From contig ML133394.1 of the NCBI GenBank assembly GCA_003864495.1, positions 2,294,001 through 2,358,000 of the forward strand: DNA of 64,000 bases, read 5' to 3'. The stretch comes from Nemopilema nomurai. Lineage: Eukaryota > Cnidaria > Scyphozoa > Rhizostomeae > Rhizostomatidae. How positions within the stretch are numbered: position 1 is the stretch's first letter; every line of letters begins with the position of its first letter. Under the pieces are notes generated by a model. It ran no database searches. It was given only the letters and a program-made list of their open reading frames with translations, and was not told the DNA's origin. The translations under genes and the position numbers were made by a program. This document shows positions 12,901 to 27,900 of this stretch, one piece after another.

Positions 12901-15900
12901 GCAAGTGTCCTTTTTTCAAATGCCTCACTAGAGAAAATCCTTAAAAATGCTCCGGCTGTATGGTGATAACGAAAAATGAGAAAATGCGAATGACGGAAGT
13001 TTTTTGCGCACATTATCTCAAGTCATTGTCAACTTATCAACGCTAGCACAGAAAATCCAAAACAATGCTTTATAACCATCTTATCAGTATACCAATTAGG
13101 ATACGTTGCTTGTTTAATGTTGTTGTCTGCACGTATGAGTCAATGCCAAAATTGCTAAGGAACTAATTAGTTTGGTCTGTAGTGATTCTTCTATTTCTGC
13201 TGCACTGCAGAGGCTGTAGTGGCTTCAGTTAGATGTCCTGAAGCTTCCATATATCAATATGCTTCAGAAGTCTCATACTGCCTTTGTTTAGGTTTGTGAT
13301 AACTATTAGAGAGGTCGTGGAAATATGCAGGCTGGTTACGTTGTTTACTGCGGTAGTGCAAATGCGCTTGCTTCTTCGCAGGTCGCGCCATCTTTCTAGT
13401 AAGCGAAGCTAATTTGAAAGAGCAGCAACGAAGTTATCAGATGTATGAGGCATCTTTCAACGTCGGTGGTAAATAAAATGCAAAAGTATGGCTTACTTTG
13501 AAGTGATTATCATAAGGCTTTTGTTGTCATGTTCCGTGTTCGTCCTTCGGTTTATACAGCAGTGTTTCTTGGTGAGGGTCGATAGCCCATGCTGCCACCT
13601 GTTTAGTTTAATGAACAGGATATCTAGGAATACACAGGTAAAGTGCTTCTTTACGGGTGTAGTTAAACGTAGAACTACATCCCAGGATCCGAGAGGATCA
13701 GCCAAGATCAGTTGGTTCAGACCCAGATAATCTTTAGCTTTTTGCAACCCGTGATGTTGATCATTTGAAGGAGAGTTCTTCATAACTTCAATGGGATTTA
13801 GAGACGGGTAGTACTTTTCAGAAGACCCCGCTCTGGCTTACCAAGACCTCTCTAAACGAGCATGCAAAATGAAAGCAAGAAATAAAAATGAAACATTCAA
13901 TGGAAGAAGTTTGAAAAAGAGTTATTCTAGCTGATAGGGTAGGCAAATAAACAGAACTGAGGAAGTAAGGGGGTAGTTGTTGTTGCTGCAACAGAGTATT
14001 GTGCGGATTAGATCCAGCTGTAATGATTTTGGTGTCGAGTATGCATAAACTGCCTTTGCTAATCGAACCCTTTCCATTATTCGCATCTGTTAACAAAACA
14101 CAGCTGATATTGTCATCTGCATGCAACCCAAACATAAGCATCATTTTCAGGTCTGCCAAGAAAAGGTTATTCTGTTTATTATATTAATAAATAATGCATT
14201 TAAATGACTTATAATAATAGAAAGGAGTAATAATAGGCCTGTGCAGATCAACTTTTAAGCGTTCGGTCTTGGTCAAGTTGAGTATGAGCATCGTGTTTGG
14301 TAAGGACTAACCTACACCTGCTGCTTTTTATTTTCTTCATGTTAAAGGCCAACGCCGATTTGAAGGAACCGGATGGGTGAGCCATGCTACCATCAACCTT
14401 TGTTCGTCAAGTCTATGAAAGATTTTGGTTCCCTTCTAGCATTTTCAATTCACTCTATATAAACACACACAAATAGCTCCTTCGTCTCCTTGACTTACGC
14501 AAAAACTGTAACGCCAAGATGAGAACCAGGCCTCCCTCGTTCCCCTTGCCTTCCTCGTTTCCCGCGCCTCTCCTGTTTCCCACGCCTCTCTTGTTTCCCG
14601 CGCCTCCCTCATTTCCCGCTTCTCGGAATCGGCCTATAAAACGAAGACAGTGCAAAAGGATTTCAGTTAAGGCCTATTTTCATCGCTCTGTTGTTTATTG
14701 CTTCAGTATCTCAACTGGATTGCGACGTGACAGCTAAACTTTAACTCTTTGTCCCTAACTTCTGACCAACTCTCAACAAAAGAAAAAGCTTGAGCATTTT
14801 GCCTCGCTAAATAAAAAGCCATATCTATCATGTGCCAAGCCAAGTAGGTGCATTGAGCATGACAGTAGAGCGGTGTCTCCGCTCCAGTTAATTAGTACGC
14901 CATTCTCTTGTGCCAAACCAAATGCGCAATTTATTCTTATTAACAACCTGTTTCAAAGTGAGGCTGGAATGCCTAGGCAGAATGTCGCGCCATTTCGAGG
15001 TTCTCTCATTAATGCATAGGCTCACATGCTCCGTGGTCATTTTCGGCTAAGATTATCTGCAGCTTTCACATATCTTTTGCTACAAGCTCCAAAGAAAACG
15101 CTTGAACAGCTCGTGAACTCAGACCTCCTACCATAGCGCGGCTCATTAAGGGCGGCCGCTTTTCCGCCAACTACAAAAACAGTCGTGTCTCCGTCAGCGG
15201 AAATCTTTGCATACGTCATAACAGTCTCTGTGGACGTGCTTTGCAACCGAGTCTACGTGCTCTACGCCACAAAGAGGCCGAAACGTTCTAATTGCTTGCT
15301 TTTTTCTAGACCACTGTTTTTCTAGTGTTTTTAGGCAGGCAACCAAACTGCTTACTCAAGTCGATATTTCCGAGTGAAGATGAGAGTTTCATGAAAATTA
15401 AGGCTCAAAATCAAGTGTTTTAGAAAAGCCACCAATGAACGATCTGCCTGTCACAACCTTGCTTAGTTTATCCCGAAAGAAAATTAGAAGCGATATGAAA
15501 TAAATTCTCTTTTTGAAACATTGATTTGGCAGTCGAATTTTGCATGTTAAGAACATTGGCTATGTTCAATAGGTTCCCTAGTAAGGGAGGAAGAGACATG
15601 GATTGACAGAAAACTCCGACAAATCCTGCCTTTCCTCACTCCGCAGTTTGGCCTTCTTTGTTGTGATCTTTAGTTGCGTTTTCTGGTCAAGTCTCACACT
15701 TCGGATCTCAGAATTTCCTTGAAATCTCTCATATATAGTTGAAAGCCATCAGTTCTAAGTCATGTCAGCGGGAAAAATAATGTGCTGTTTAGCTAAGATT
15801 CTTTGAATGAAAAAACCTCCAGACAGGGACGCCGGAGCAATTGTAGGGCAAGGTGCGCGGCTAGAAACGAAAGGGCAATCAAGACCGAAGGCGAGGGAAA

Positions 15901-18900
15901 CGAGCCTTAAAACTGGGGGTCCGGGGTACTCCACTGGAAAACTTTTGTCGCCACGCCCTTCAACTTGGCTTAAAATGCTACCAACATTTTGCATCGAAGA
16001 TTAATCATGTTCTTTTACGACATTTTGTGGCTATTTCTCCACATGTTCTCATTCCAATTCGCATATTACTTATTTTGAAGTTGCAATTTCCAGTCATTAG
16101 CATCATCGATTTTTGTTACTGATGTTTGGCTGATAAGGTAGTGAAGCTATGGCGGCTCCTGATCACGTTTCAACATAAGTTACCGTCAGTTGTATTTGTG
16201 GGCTGAAATAAACTACAATTTTACCGTTTCTAACGATAATCGAACGCCTTTCGGCCATACACTTTCATTCTGCACTCATAAGAATACATAAGACAAAATC
16301 AAATTTGCAAATAAAAGATCAATAAACAATCAATCAATTATTTGAAACTAGGGTCTTCATTATGTCTTGTGTATGGAATCTGAAGAACTTCAGGTTGTCT
16401 CCTGCTTAGAAGCAACTTTATGTCCATGTTACTGTCAGTCATAACAACTCGAAGGGTTATGACGGAATTTGTAGCGTATCAACACCAGAACCATCTGCTG
16501 GTTCAGAGATTTAATGTCAAATGCCAAGAGAACACTAAAGGAAACACACCAATTGTACCCAATCCTTCATTGTACACCGTACACCTCGGTACTGATTTTC
16601 TCTAAATCGTACATCTCTCTATCGCCCTTTTTCAGTCTTACAATCGGACGTTTTTTATACTTTTTCTCTATAAAAATTAAATATGTCTACCAATCAGCAT
16701 TTAGAAAAACAGCCCCCCCCCCCGCGTCTGTTACTGTTAGTATTAAAATACTCGTACCTTGCTTTCTATGAACTTTTGTATGAAATTCAGTTTTCTTAGC
16801 TGAACTTCCTTGTTTTTCTAATAAAAAATTATTTTCAGACCAAAGAGGAACCTGCTATGTAATGCATTTGAAACCCGTGACATCGATCTCTAAAAGTGGA
16901 CTTCCAATCATATGTTCAAAGGGGAACTTCTGCGACGTCCCTCTATAATTGCTGCGTGGGTCTGTGGAACCACGTTTGCAAGAATTATCTGCGCACAATG
17001 ATAGATTTAGCAATAAACCATGCAATTAGATTACTAATAGAATCGAAAATAGATTAGGTTAATCAAGTTCAAGTTTCTCTATGTGACTTGTTGCAGGCAA
17101 ATACTGGACGTAACATGATTCCACCCAATAACGACGGTTTCTCAAGAAAGCAATAGCCATGCAATGTATACCAGAAGTGGGTCAGAAAACATCACATTAA
17201 AATGTCGTTTGGTGGAAATCTTATCAGCTGTAGAGCAAGATACATTTCTTATGCCCACCAACCAGGGGCGAAAATCCAGAGGGGGTGTGGGGGGGGGGGG
17301 GGAGGGGGTTGTTGCAGCCACCAGTGAAGAAGCCAAGCAGAAAAACAGCTGAAGTTATCTGTAATTTATTTCCTCCTGCCCATAGAATAGAAGCAGAAGT
17401 CCTGATCACCGAATTAGAAATTTTTGCTCAACAAGAAATCGAGTGACAAATCGAGTCGTTTGGCCACCTTGTCGAGCGAGTCGAATGGCGTCGAGTGATG
17501 TCGAGTGAAGTTTGATCGCGATCAAAAAAATCGAGTGAAAAACATGTTGTCGAATGAAAATCGAATCGTTTGGCCACCTTGTCGAGCGAGTCGAGCGAAC
17601 GCATGCGCAATAACCTGTTTCTACGCGGGAATTATTTTTGCAGCGAGGGGACAAGACAGACATTTTAATTGTGTAAAAGTTTGGATCGCTGGTGAAGTTT
17701 TAAGGCCATGAACAAAACGAAGCAAGCAAGAATGCAACATGGCGAATATAAAATTACTGAATTCTCTGAATCGGATTCATCTTTGGGAAATGATGAAGAT
17801 TATGGCAGCAGCTTTGCGTTTCTTGGCCGCCATTTTAAATCGCAGAGTTTTGGATTTGGCGCGTTTTGGCATGGGAAAGAGGCTTCAGAGGCAATTGAGT
17901 AAAAAATCCAGTGAAAAATCGAGCGGAAAATCGAATCGTTTGGCCATCCATGCTCCACTGCGCTCGATTTTCAGACCAAATGTCGAGAATAAAAATCGAG
18001 TGAAAAATCGAATCGTTTGGCCAAGGCTTAAGGCTAATGTAAATAATTTTGAAGCAAAAAGGGCTTTAGGATAAAGTTGTTGTGGTTGTTTGAGTGACAT
18101 TCGCTCTATCGTCATACTTCGTTGGTAGTAGTAAGTTTATGGAAAGTAATGCAAAATAGCACAACGCCTCCTTTCTTTAGTAGTCAATGCAGCTAAAAAT
18201 GTTGGACTAAACATCAATGGAAACAAGACTGAATATATGTCCATGAACCAACCAGCTAACCCAGAGCTGAAAGCGAACGGAAAAGTTTTAAAACGAATAG
18301 ATGACTTCAAATACCTAGGCTCTTGAGTGGAAACTCAAGCGAGGACATCAAGATAAGGAAAGGTCTATCCTGGACTGCCATGCGTAAACTGGATAACATC
18401 TGGAAGTCTAAACTACCCCGCAACCTAAAGATCAACTTCTTCAGAGCAACAGTTGAAAGCATATTACTCTACGGCGCCGAGACCTGGACTCTGACCAAAA
18501 AATTAAATGACGAACTCGACGGAACCTACACACGCCTACTTCGCCACGCACTCAACATCAGCTGGAGGCAACACATTCCCAACAAAGAACTCTACAGAGA
18601 TCTACCAAACATCTCTGAAACCATCAGGAAGCGAAGACATCGATTTGCTGGCCATTGTGTTCGAAGTAATGAAATAGCGGCAGATTTTGTATTATGGAAG
18701 CCCAGCCACGGACGCAGAAATCCTGGACGACCGAAACTTGACTACGCCGCCATGCTCTCAGAAGACACCGGACTTGACATCAAAGAGCTGAAAGTTGCCA
18801 TGAACGACCGAAATGTGTGGAGTGCCTTCACCAAGGGTTCGGGCGCGCCTGACTGATGATGATGATGAATGCAAAATATTTTCAGCTGGTTGGTACAACC

Positions 18901-21900
18901 TAAGATATTTCAAATGCATCATAAAATAATTTTTTTTTATATGCCCAATGTTACTCTTAGGAGATTGAAGGGTTAAGGGGGTGATTAACCAGGCATTAGA
19001 GAGGGGACTTTGCCCTAGAGGAACTCTATAACACGCTAGGCTCTCTTTTGTTGGATCTTCTGAAACCGAGAGAACATTAAGTAGTCACGTGGGTGTTTAT
19101 TCTCTATAAATGCTTTGGTTTGCTCGTTTTTCAGAACGCCAGAGTTTGACTGGGAGACTTACATGGTGCTTGGAGGTCTACCGATAACTGGTGAGTTTAA
19201 TTCTCAAACTATAGCCAGTAGTATTTTTCATGTTCAGAATAAATATGCAAGAATTAAATAGCTGGAGTGCTTATTATTTTTTGTATTTATGTCTTCGGAT
19301 GGCTTGAGAAGCCACGATGCCGAGTGCTCATTCGTCATAAGAGGCGTGCTCCAATCGAGTTTGGACCCTGAAATAGGACTTCCATTCAGTCTTTTAAAAC
19401 CTCTACTGCGTCAGTCTGTTTTTGCAGTGATGCACCCTCTTATAAAAACGTGGGTCCTGCCCGGGTTTCTACTCTTGCTTTCTGCCATATTTATGACATA
19501 TTCTGGATAAACACTTCAATGTATTAGGTCTAATTAATATGCCATAGGATAGGGAATGTATTTATTATTGGCAAACGTGTATTTATTATTGACCGAAGCT
19601 GCTCTGTAAATCCTTGCAGTGGCATCGGATGCTAATTAGATTCTCGCGGCATTGCCATATCATACGCAACGTACCGCAAAAATTTTAGTTGCCATTTATG
19701 CCGCGTGGTGTTTTCTGTAAATACGCTAATCGCCACCAATACCTTCCACTATGATTGGCTGCAACAGAAATGCAACATTCCACTTCAACAAACATGATTC
19801 TTTTTTAAGAACACATGTTTTAAGAACACGTTGAAATTTCTCTCTTGCCTGACAAATTGCAATCATGTATCCCCCTCAGCTTCAGCATTGTTTTTTTGTG
19901 CATTTGGATTTTTTGAATTCGGAATGATTGTTGCAACCCTACTCGGATTGAAGCAATATCAAGATATTGCGCTAGACATCTTTATCGGCCCCCCTCCAAA
20001 TTTCTTTTAATAGAAATTTGTAATTCCCAAATCAGGATATACAGCAAGGTATGATAGAGGCATAAATGTGAATTTTTAACTGTCGAACTTCGCGAAATTG
20101 AAGGAGAAGCTTTTGGATTTGTAGCGACTTTTTCATATGGATTTTAGGCGCACTTTATTCACATTATAATTTCCTTTACTGTACCGTTGTCACTTTAATT
20201 TTAATTTTTAGGTCCATTTCTATCCTTTGTTCATTCATAACATCGACGCTAATCGACCTTCAGCACATCACACTCGCGTCTCCTTTCTATTGTGATTTGT
20301 GTTCTCGTGTTTATTGTCTATCGTGTATCTGAGCATGGGGTTCAGTTCAACTAGTTCAGTTATGATTAACTCTTTAAAAGTGCACTCGCATCTCTTCTGA
20401 CACTGCACTGCTTAAATAAGAATGTTCCCACAGAGTAACTGCAAGCACCTTGGCAATATGCAAAAACATCGTTCAGTTGCGCAGCATTCGCAAACCATTG
20501 CTTTTCGGAAAATGAATTCGCGGTTTACGACCGGCTTGAGGCCTTTGTTTGCCTTTTCCAGATTCGGCATTTTACCCTGCTTTCTACAGACCAAAACTGC
20601 ATTTATTAGTTTTCTCTGTTCTTCCAGCTTAGAATTATACTTACATTTGAAATTTTGAAGTGTGCTAAGCAATCCAAGCATTTCAGTAAGCGTAGAGAGT
20701 TTACCGTATTTACAATGGCGTTTCTGATCGTTGACTGCATTGCTGCAAGAGAGGACTGCACCATTTGATGCTACTCGGTGCTTTTGCCAGTCAAATCAAT
20801 TTATCACTCATTGCTAGAGTGCAAGGGCCAGCCGGAATAAGAGCGGGGAGTAAAATTAGATTGAATGTTGCCTCCGCGCATCGAAAGTTTGAATTCAGAA
20901 ATTGTATATTCGAAAAATAGACTGTTTCACGGACCGCTCTTAAAAACAATGGGATGTAATCTACGTGTTGTAGAACTCCGTATTTGCAGAAATATTGCAT
21001 GTTTTGTTGAGAAGAAAGGATGGGCGCTTCATGCTAGTTTTGACAAAAATCGTTTATCTTGAGCTTAAGTACAAAGCCTGGAGTGCCTTCACCTCCTTTC
21101 ATTTGATGCAGGTCGATTTTACGCGTTCGCAAGCTATTAATACAATACAGTACAAGATACAATACAAAATCCCTACTCATCTCCAACGATGGATCACATA
21201 CGACCTTTTTTTAAGACCAACTTAGTGTAAGCGTTTTTCACAGAGGGTCCTTGAGTTAGGATACCTTTCTAACGTGGAAGGCTTCAATATATTAATTTTG
21301 AAAAACAAGATTAATGCAAGGATCCTCTTAGTAATTTATGTTGTCATTGTACTGTTTCATTGACCAGAAGTGCGGAAGTATGATAAGATGAATTCAAAAG
21401 AGAAACGACCACTTTACGATCATTAGCGCACACGGATCAGTCGCAATGCGCCTTAAAAATGTTTTCCGCACGCTGTCATCGCCGCCTACCGTTCAGGCTA
21501 ACTACACTGGGCGGGACGAAATTTACCCGCGGGACTGGTGCCAACTTCAGTTTTGTCTCTCAGATGTTGTTCCTGAGAAGATCAAACCGCGGGTAGAACC
21601 ATTCTGGGTGTTTACACGAGAACTTTTCAGTGGTTCTATGCGGTACCAACTTTCAACGTGGACCAGTTAGGGTACGGCTAGCGGTTCTGTTTGGAACGGT
21701 TCCATCAGTTCCGTATAAACGCAAGGCCTATCCGTACATATCTGTGTACGGTTCCGTTTGCAACCGTTCCCGTGTAAACGCAGCCTCAAATTTAAAATAG
21801 TTCCTCAGTCAGAGAAATGCCGTAAACGCCCCTATCAATAACAAGCCCTCCCGGGGTAATTCCCTGTTATTCACGTGTACTTATTCAAAGCAAAATTAAT

Positions 21901-24900
21901 AGCCATGCTTTTGATCTTCTTGTTCAATGAGCGAGACACGCCCGCAAATGTGCGGCACCCTAATTTGTGCAAGCTTTATAATGATAATTAGTGTCGTTAT
22001 AGCCGTTACATTGCCGGCTATCATTCACACGGTAAACGAGATCATACCAAGGCCGCGAGTACGCAGAGATTACTGCTTCTGACGAAATTCGAAGTAAACA
22101 AGTTTGCTGGAGTGCTACTTTGGCTTTATGAAAGCAGACAAGGTGTTAAGTCCACCCAGGCTCCAAAAAACTGGATTGTGAGCATGTGCAATGGTAAACC
22201 GTAAGTTTTAAAACGTGCGTTGGGCGTGATTGCGTCCATTATAATTTCTGCAAGTATATTCAAGCAGATGTCTTAGGTTAACTTGATTTGAGAGCTCCCA
22301 AGACATTTGTGTTTCGTCTCTTTTGGCGTATCACAGGACTTTTTGCGAAAATAAAGATTACTTTTGATCTAGTTGCTATTATGTAAGTTCATAAAAGTGA
22401 CTAAACTTCATTAAAGTGGCGTAGGGGTACTACAAACTTTTCCCATAGCGTGGATCTGTTTTTTTTCTCTAAAAAGACTATTAAGAATTCAGTACATCAT
22501 TTGTTGACTTCTTGTACGGTTAAATGCAAAATAATAAAGCATAGCATGTTTTGAAAACAAAGAGTCATAAACGTACAGACTTGAAGCTGGTGGAATTTGT
22601 GTCAGCTACAAAACAAATGAAGCAGTAGAATTGGTAGGGTATTGGAAGAGGGTCGGCTTGGTGTGGTGCAACCTTACTCGACATACGAGAGCCAGGATTG
22701 TTACACTGAATAAGAGAAGATGGTGCCTGTCTTTATTAACGTTGTTCGTAATGCACATTGTTCTTCCAATCGCTAAGTATTCGCTACTCCCTTCTTTCCA
22801 TGCCGGACCCCTCCTCCAAATGTACAATACTTGACCCCACCACCGTGAATCAACTTTTGATAGATCATCCACCGCTGATTTGGTTTTTGAACCTTTTGCC
22901 CTCCACTGATACAATGGCCTTTGAATAATCAATGTTTGGCCTTTCCCGCGGCGCAGGCGTAGTTCTTGACTGCTGCAAAGAGGTCGACTGGTGCTGGAAT
23001 CAACCAGCCGGAGACATCTTACACTTTAAAGTTTTAGACATTTTGCGACGTCTTGTTTTTTTAAGAGGAAGGATGGGCTCCCAAGACTCGCTTAAAATCA
23101 CCGACTTATCTGTTGCTATTGGGCATAGCATAAGCGAAGCTTCATTTGCGAAGTGGAATGAATTCCCGCCTGAAGCTGCAATAGCCTTTGCCTAATTTGA
23201 TTAACATTATGTTATTTGATTAACCAGAGCTGTATATTTGAAAGGAACTAAGGCGTAATTTTCGTGTGCAGGTCAAAGTTCAAAAGGAAAAGCATAAGAT
23301 AGGTGTCCCCAGGAGAAGCAAGGGAACTCCCACTAGAAGATCGCCGAATCCAATCACCAAGAATCAGGTAACTTTTCCTTTTTTTACCGGTAAAGAAAGG
23401 TTACATAGTAGTTCACGCTTCGCATCATATTTGCTTCTACTCTAATATATTCAAAACCCCGTCCCCCAACGAGATACCCTCGATTACCGTATTTAGAAAT
23501 AGCAGGAGGATGCTACAAGGAGGCATCCCTTATCATTTTAATTTTTAAATAGGAAAAGGGATCTGATTGATGGTGCGATTTCACGATAAATTTGTAAGTA
23601 AAGTGTTTTTACCTAGTTGCGTGATTGGGGATAAGTCCATATCTTATAGCGCACATTATAGAATCAATCGTCTTCGTTTGCCATCCGTGCTTGCTATCTC
23701 GTAAAACAGTTATAATGGCAGTTTTGCCTCGTGCCTTTATGATACTTTTTATTGGCGTTTGCCCAGAGTGAATCATGTGTAGTAACTAGAGTCATAATGT
23801 CGAAATTGGGGATGATAGGAGGGGGGGAGGTACAAGTGCCAAGGGGAGAAAATTGAGATTAGTCAAATGTCAGGGAAAACCAAGCATGGGGGAATAAAGC
23901 AAGAAATAACTGGAAATGATGGGGTTTCAGTGGGAAGTGGTAAACGGGAAATTGCAAAGGTCAAGAGTCGAAATTTCATTTTTAAAGGTTAAAAGTCAAA
24001 AGACATTGATCGAAGTGGCTTTGATCAAGGTGAAAGGACTATAGGATTTGGAGGTAGACACAATAGCGTACAAGTGCAAGATAACAAGTTGTCTTTTTAA
24101 TGGGTAACAAGCGAATGAATAGACACATGGCTTGAAGACAGTAACACGGCCAGCAACTACAGAAGGCTCTGATGATTAGGCAACCTGTGATTCCAATACA
24201 TCATCCCTTCTTCGTAGAAGGGGATTTAATCAAGTCAAGTTGCTAGTTTTGAATGATAAAAATGCTTGCTACTGTAACAATATTTCTGGCTTTAATAGCT
24301 TAGTATAATTCTTGGTGGGGAAATGACTTTATCTATTTGTAAAAGCAACGACTCTTGATACATATGCAAAAAGAAAAGTGAAAGTGGATTGAAATAGCCT
24401 GAATCCGGTGGTAGAAGTCTTTCATACATCATTTATCGTTACTTGACTTAAATGCTAAGACTTTTCAAGGTGGTTGCCCGTGAAAATAAATGAGAATGAG
24501 AGCCAGTTTGGTAACCATTTAAGCATCATTTAAACAGCTCTAATTCCAAATGCAGTAACAGTTTGACGATTTTCTATTCTTATTTAGAAATGGGCTACAA
24601 TATCAAAAGTGTCCTGCAGAATGAGGGAATGAAAATCGTTGTATTGGTATGTTACCAACTTTTATTGCACTGGACGCTTTGTGCGTTTCTCCTTGCTAAA
24701 CATCTTGGTGGCAAATATCTGACTTACAATCAAGGTTTTTACAAGGAAGTGTTGAATATCATGGGAGAATAGAAAATTGCTTTGACTTATGAAGTAAAGA
24801 TGATAAGATGATGGATGGAGAAATGGAGAAAAGGTCAAATTGATCAAAACTGCTCGTAAAGACAAACATGGCAAGTCCTGCCCAAAGTCTCCGAAAATCA

Positions 24901-27900
24901 ATTTTTGGCTTGCATAGCTCATTTCACCGCTTTAACATTTGTCATTAATCCAAATACCTTTAGCTCTTGTGGAAATTGCGAATCATTTGCGTAGCAATCT
25001 AGACAGGCCGCAAAACATAATATTTTGTTTTCTATCTTAGTTGTTGACATGATGTCATAATTAAAACTTATAACTGACACTAAATAGCAATTTTGGTTTG
25101 CCTAGAATTTTCATTTGTTTGTAAAGTATTGCATTTTTTTGACTTTGGCAACCAAAACGTAGTTCAATTCGTAGGTTTTATTTGGGTTTTTCCTGTAATG
25201 AGAATACGAGTCGGTCTTTAGGGCTGTAGAAGGCCCGGATGCAAAGAGCCTGGTGTCAGTTCAAAAGTGCCAAAAATTTTGGCACAGTGTCGTATTGATC
25301 TTTGCACCTTGCCAACCTTTTTTCTAAAACTCGTGAATAGAAGGAGGCAAGTCTCTTTCTCCTAACAGCAGAGCGTGATCAATAGAACAAAGCAAAAGTC
25401 ATATTGATATTTCTAATGGTTTTGTATTTCATTACATTTGTTTAAAAATGAAAAAAGCGAGAAAACTAATTATCTCAATCGTTTTCAGAGTATCTGGATC
25501 ATATCAAATGCAGTGATGTTTTACTTCTCGTATCAAAAGTACTGCAGTGGTCTTCAGTATTATTATTTGCGCCAGATTCTTGGGGTAAGTAGACGATGGC
25601 TCAAACTTGTTTTACTTAAACGTTCTCAAGTTTGTGCACAGACTGTTTTGAGTCGTGTGGAGTGCCTTCCACATGCCATTAACTGATGGGGTTATTAGCA
25701 TGTAGTTTTTCAGAAGCGTGCAGTTGAAAGCGACCTCATGAATATTTTAAGTTTGAAGGGGGAGCAGCAGACCCGTCGAAACCATACCCCCCAATAATTG
25801 TCAAACAGCGGAATGTTTCGTTAATAACTGTGTACTGGGCAGCCCCAATATAGAATACAATTGGCAGCCCAAATATGAACTCCATTCCGATGGCACTGAG
25901 CTGTGCAATGCCTTAACAATTTATACATGTACGAAACAATACTAGTGGCATGAAGAATTACAAGCAGACACATTGATGTCTAAAATAACAAAACAAACAT
26001 AATACAACGCCATATGTGCATGTTGAGGCAGCAACTATTAAAACGTTGCATATCCTCAAAAGGCACAGGTAAAGCATGTAGGCTGTTTGAGAGCACAAGG
26101 TTTCATAATTGAAAGTTTCTTTTGATTTATTTACTGGCGTTAAGCCGGAATCGGTAGCATTTCCACGCAAGTTTCTGATTTTCACTCCCAAAATATCACA
26201 TCGTCTTCCCACGCACTTGTTAGCATGCTACAAAAGACTCGGCCTTGCTTTAGCAATATCTATTGCGTCTACAAAAACAATAGAAATGCCAATCGTTCAA
26301 TATTAGACCATTCTGCAAATAGATATTGTGAATAAAGCATTGAAATGATGTGTAACAACAATGGAATATCAAAATTGCAAATTAAAAACTAGACATTCCA
26401 TTGCTTTAATTGACTTTCTTGGGGTCGTTTCTGAGAGCATGTTTTGAAAAACAATATCATAACTGCTTCATAATTATCCCGTTGCATTGAAAGAAACATC
26501 AAATGAAGGGCCTTTATCGTTGTTGTTATTATCATTATTCATAACATTACCTACATACAATGCTCGCCGAAAGTCCTTTGAACTTTCAAGCATTTTCTCC
26601 TGTTTTTACGTTTTTCACTTGTTCGACATGGTAATGACAGCTAATAGCAACAGCAATACCCCTCCCTCTCTCCCTCCACCCTAAGAGGGAAAATTGATGA
26701 CATAGTGCCGATTTCAGTCACTGTTAGGTGAAAGATGTTGCAAAATTGTGTTCCGTTTTGCAGCATGGCAATATGATCTGTAGAAGGAGGAAGGAGAGTG
26801 GATGGCTGGATGGGTGCAAGTCAAAGAATGTTCATTAATGTCCCAACACTTTTGGCCACCATTGTACTTAAACAGTCGCGCTAGAATCCCCGCCAAAAGT
26901 AGTCGGAACACCGAGATTGTACTCGTAATAAATGTATATTTTTCAGTTTATTTCCCTACTTCAAGCAGACAGAACCCCCTCCCCCCTTAAACAATGTTGT
27001 GAAGGAAGATGAACATGTCGCTAAACATGGGTTACACAATTTGCGCTCCAACATACATTTGCTGTCATTTTCCAGTCGGAATCCAACATTGTATACGGGG
27101 AGAGGGGAGACATTTAGTCGGAAAGGTGATTAGACCGTTCCAACACTTTTGACAGGCATTGTAGTTCAACAACCAGCCAGTTCACGTTGCTGCATTGATT
27201 GTTTGCGTTCTCTTTTGTAGGAATCACTATGCGTTTCGCGAGCCACTGCGTATCTACTCTATTTCAACTGCCTTCTAATATTGCTACCTGTGTGTAAATC
27301 GCTGCTCACTTGGCTCAGGGTCCGTGTCCAAAAGGTATCTACCGTTTAACCCTGTCAAATCTTATTATTCCAAATCGTATTCTGTCCATACTCTCATACC
27401 TAGCAGATAAATTCATTAGAAACCTAAATCAGCCCCTATTGCTTGCGGCACCTGTCCAAAAGTTCATCCCTGCGTCCTATTTGCGTGGGACCTGAACACA
27501 CCCCAGTTTGATAAGTCATGCTGTTACTCTACCCTCCAACGAATGAGAACCTACACTTCTTTACCCTATTGTTCGAAAAGTGCCCCTTTCCTAGTTGCGC
27601 AGAGATGAGTTGGGCCTGGAGACCTCATTTGAGAACAGCCAGTATGATCTCGCGTGTACATAGTGTCCAAGTTAACAAAATGTTTTTCGAGCCTGTTTCT
27701 TGTTTCCAGTGCTAAGAGGGCGCCATTTAAAGTCATTTGCATCCAGAACGGACATCTAGAAGAGTTTTGTCATTTCTAAAAGATCCTTCTCAGTAGAATA
27801 ATAGCATCCATTTAAAGCATATGTGGGCATTTTCCTATATATTCACTTATTGTTTTTGCTATCATTTATTCAATACATCGTTTTGCTAGCATGCGCATGT

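Larger units (their letters stand above)
9426..19134 (+). other. Large NOX intron between exons 2b and 3
   Basis: About 9.9 kb counting from exon 2b. Contains a possible foldback element (10,740-11,440), a GC-rich dispersed repeat (12,630-12,810), a short pyrimidine-rich tandem repeat (14,530-14,625), a TCGA-rich cluster (17,440-18,025) and a LINE 3' fragment (18,178-18,870). No exon recognised. Confidence 0.55.

Noticed and set aside
13818..14159. 113-codon minus-strand ORF
   Set aside because: No family similarity, no obvious splice partners, and a low-complexity Gln run; probably chance.
22932..23195. 87-codon + strand ORF
   Set aside because: No recognisable similarity, and no phase-compatible place in the NOX transcript.
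23272..23367. 96-nt open segment with AG and GTAAC borders, reading VKVQKEKHKIGVPRR, as an extra NOX exon
   Set aside because: It is open only in phase 0, while exon 3 ends and exon 4 begins in phase 1. If inserted, the NOX frame hits TAA after a few codons. Exons 3 and 4 fit each other without it. At most a poison exon; no support beyond the splice-like borders.
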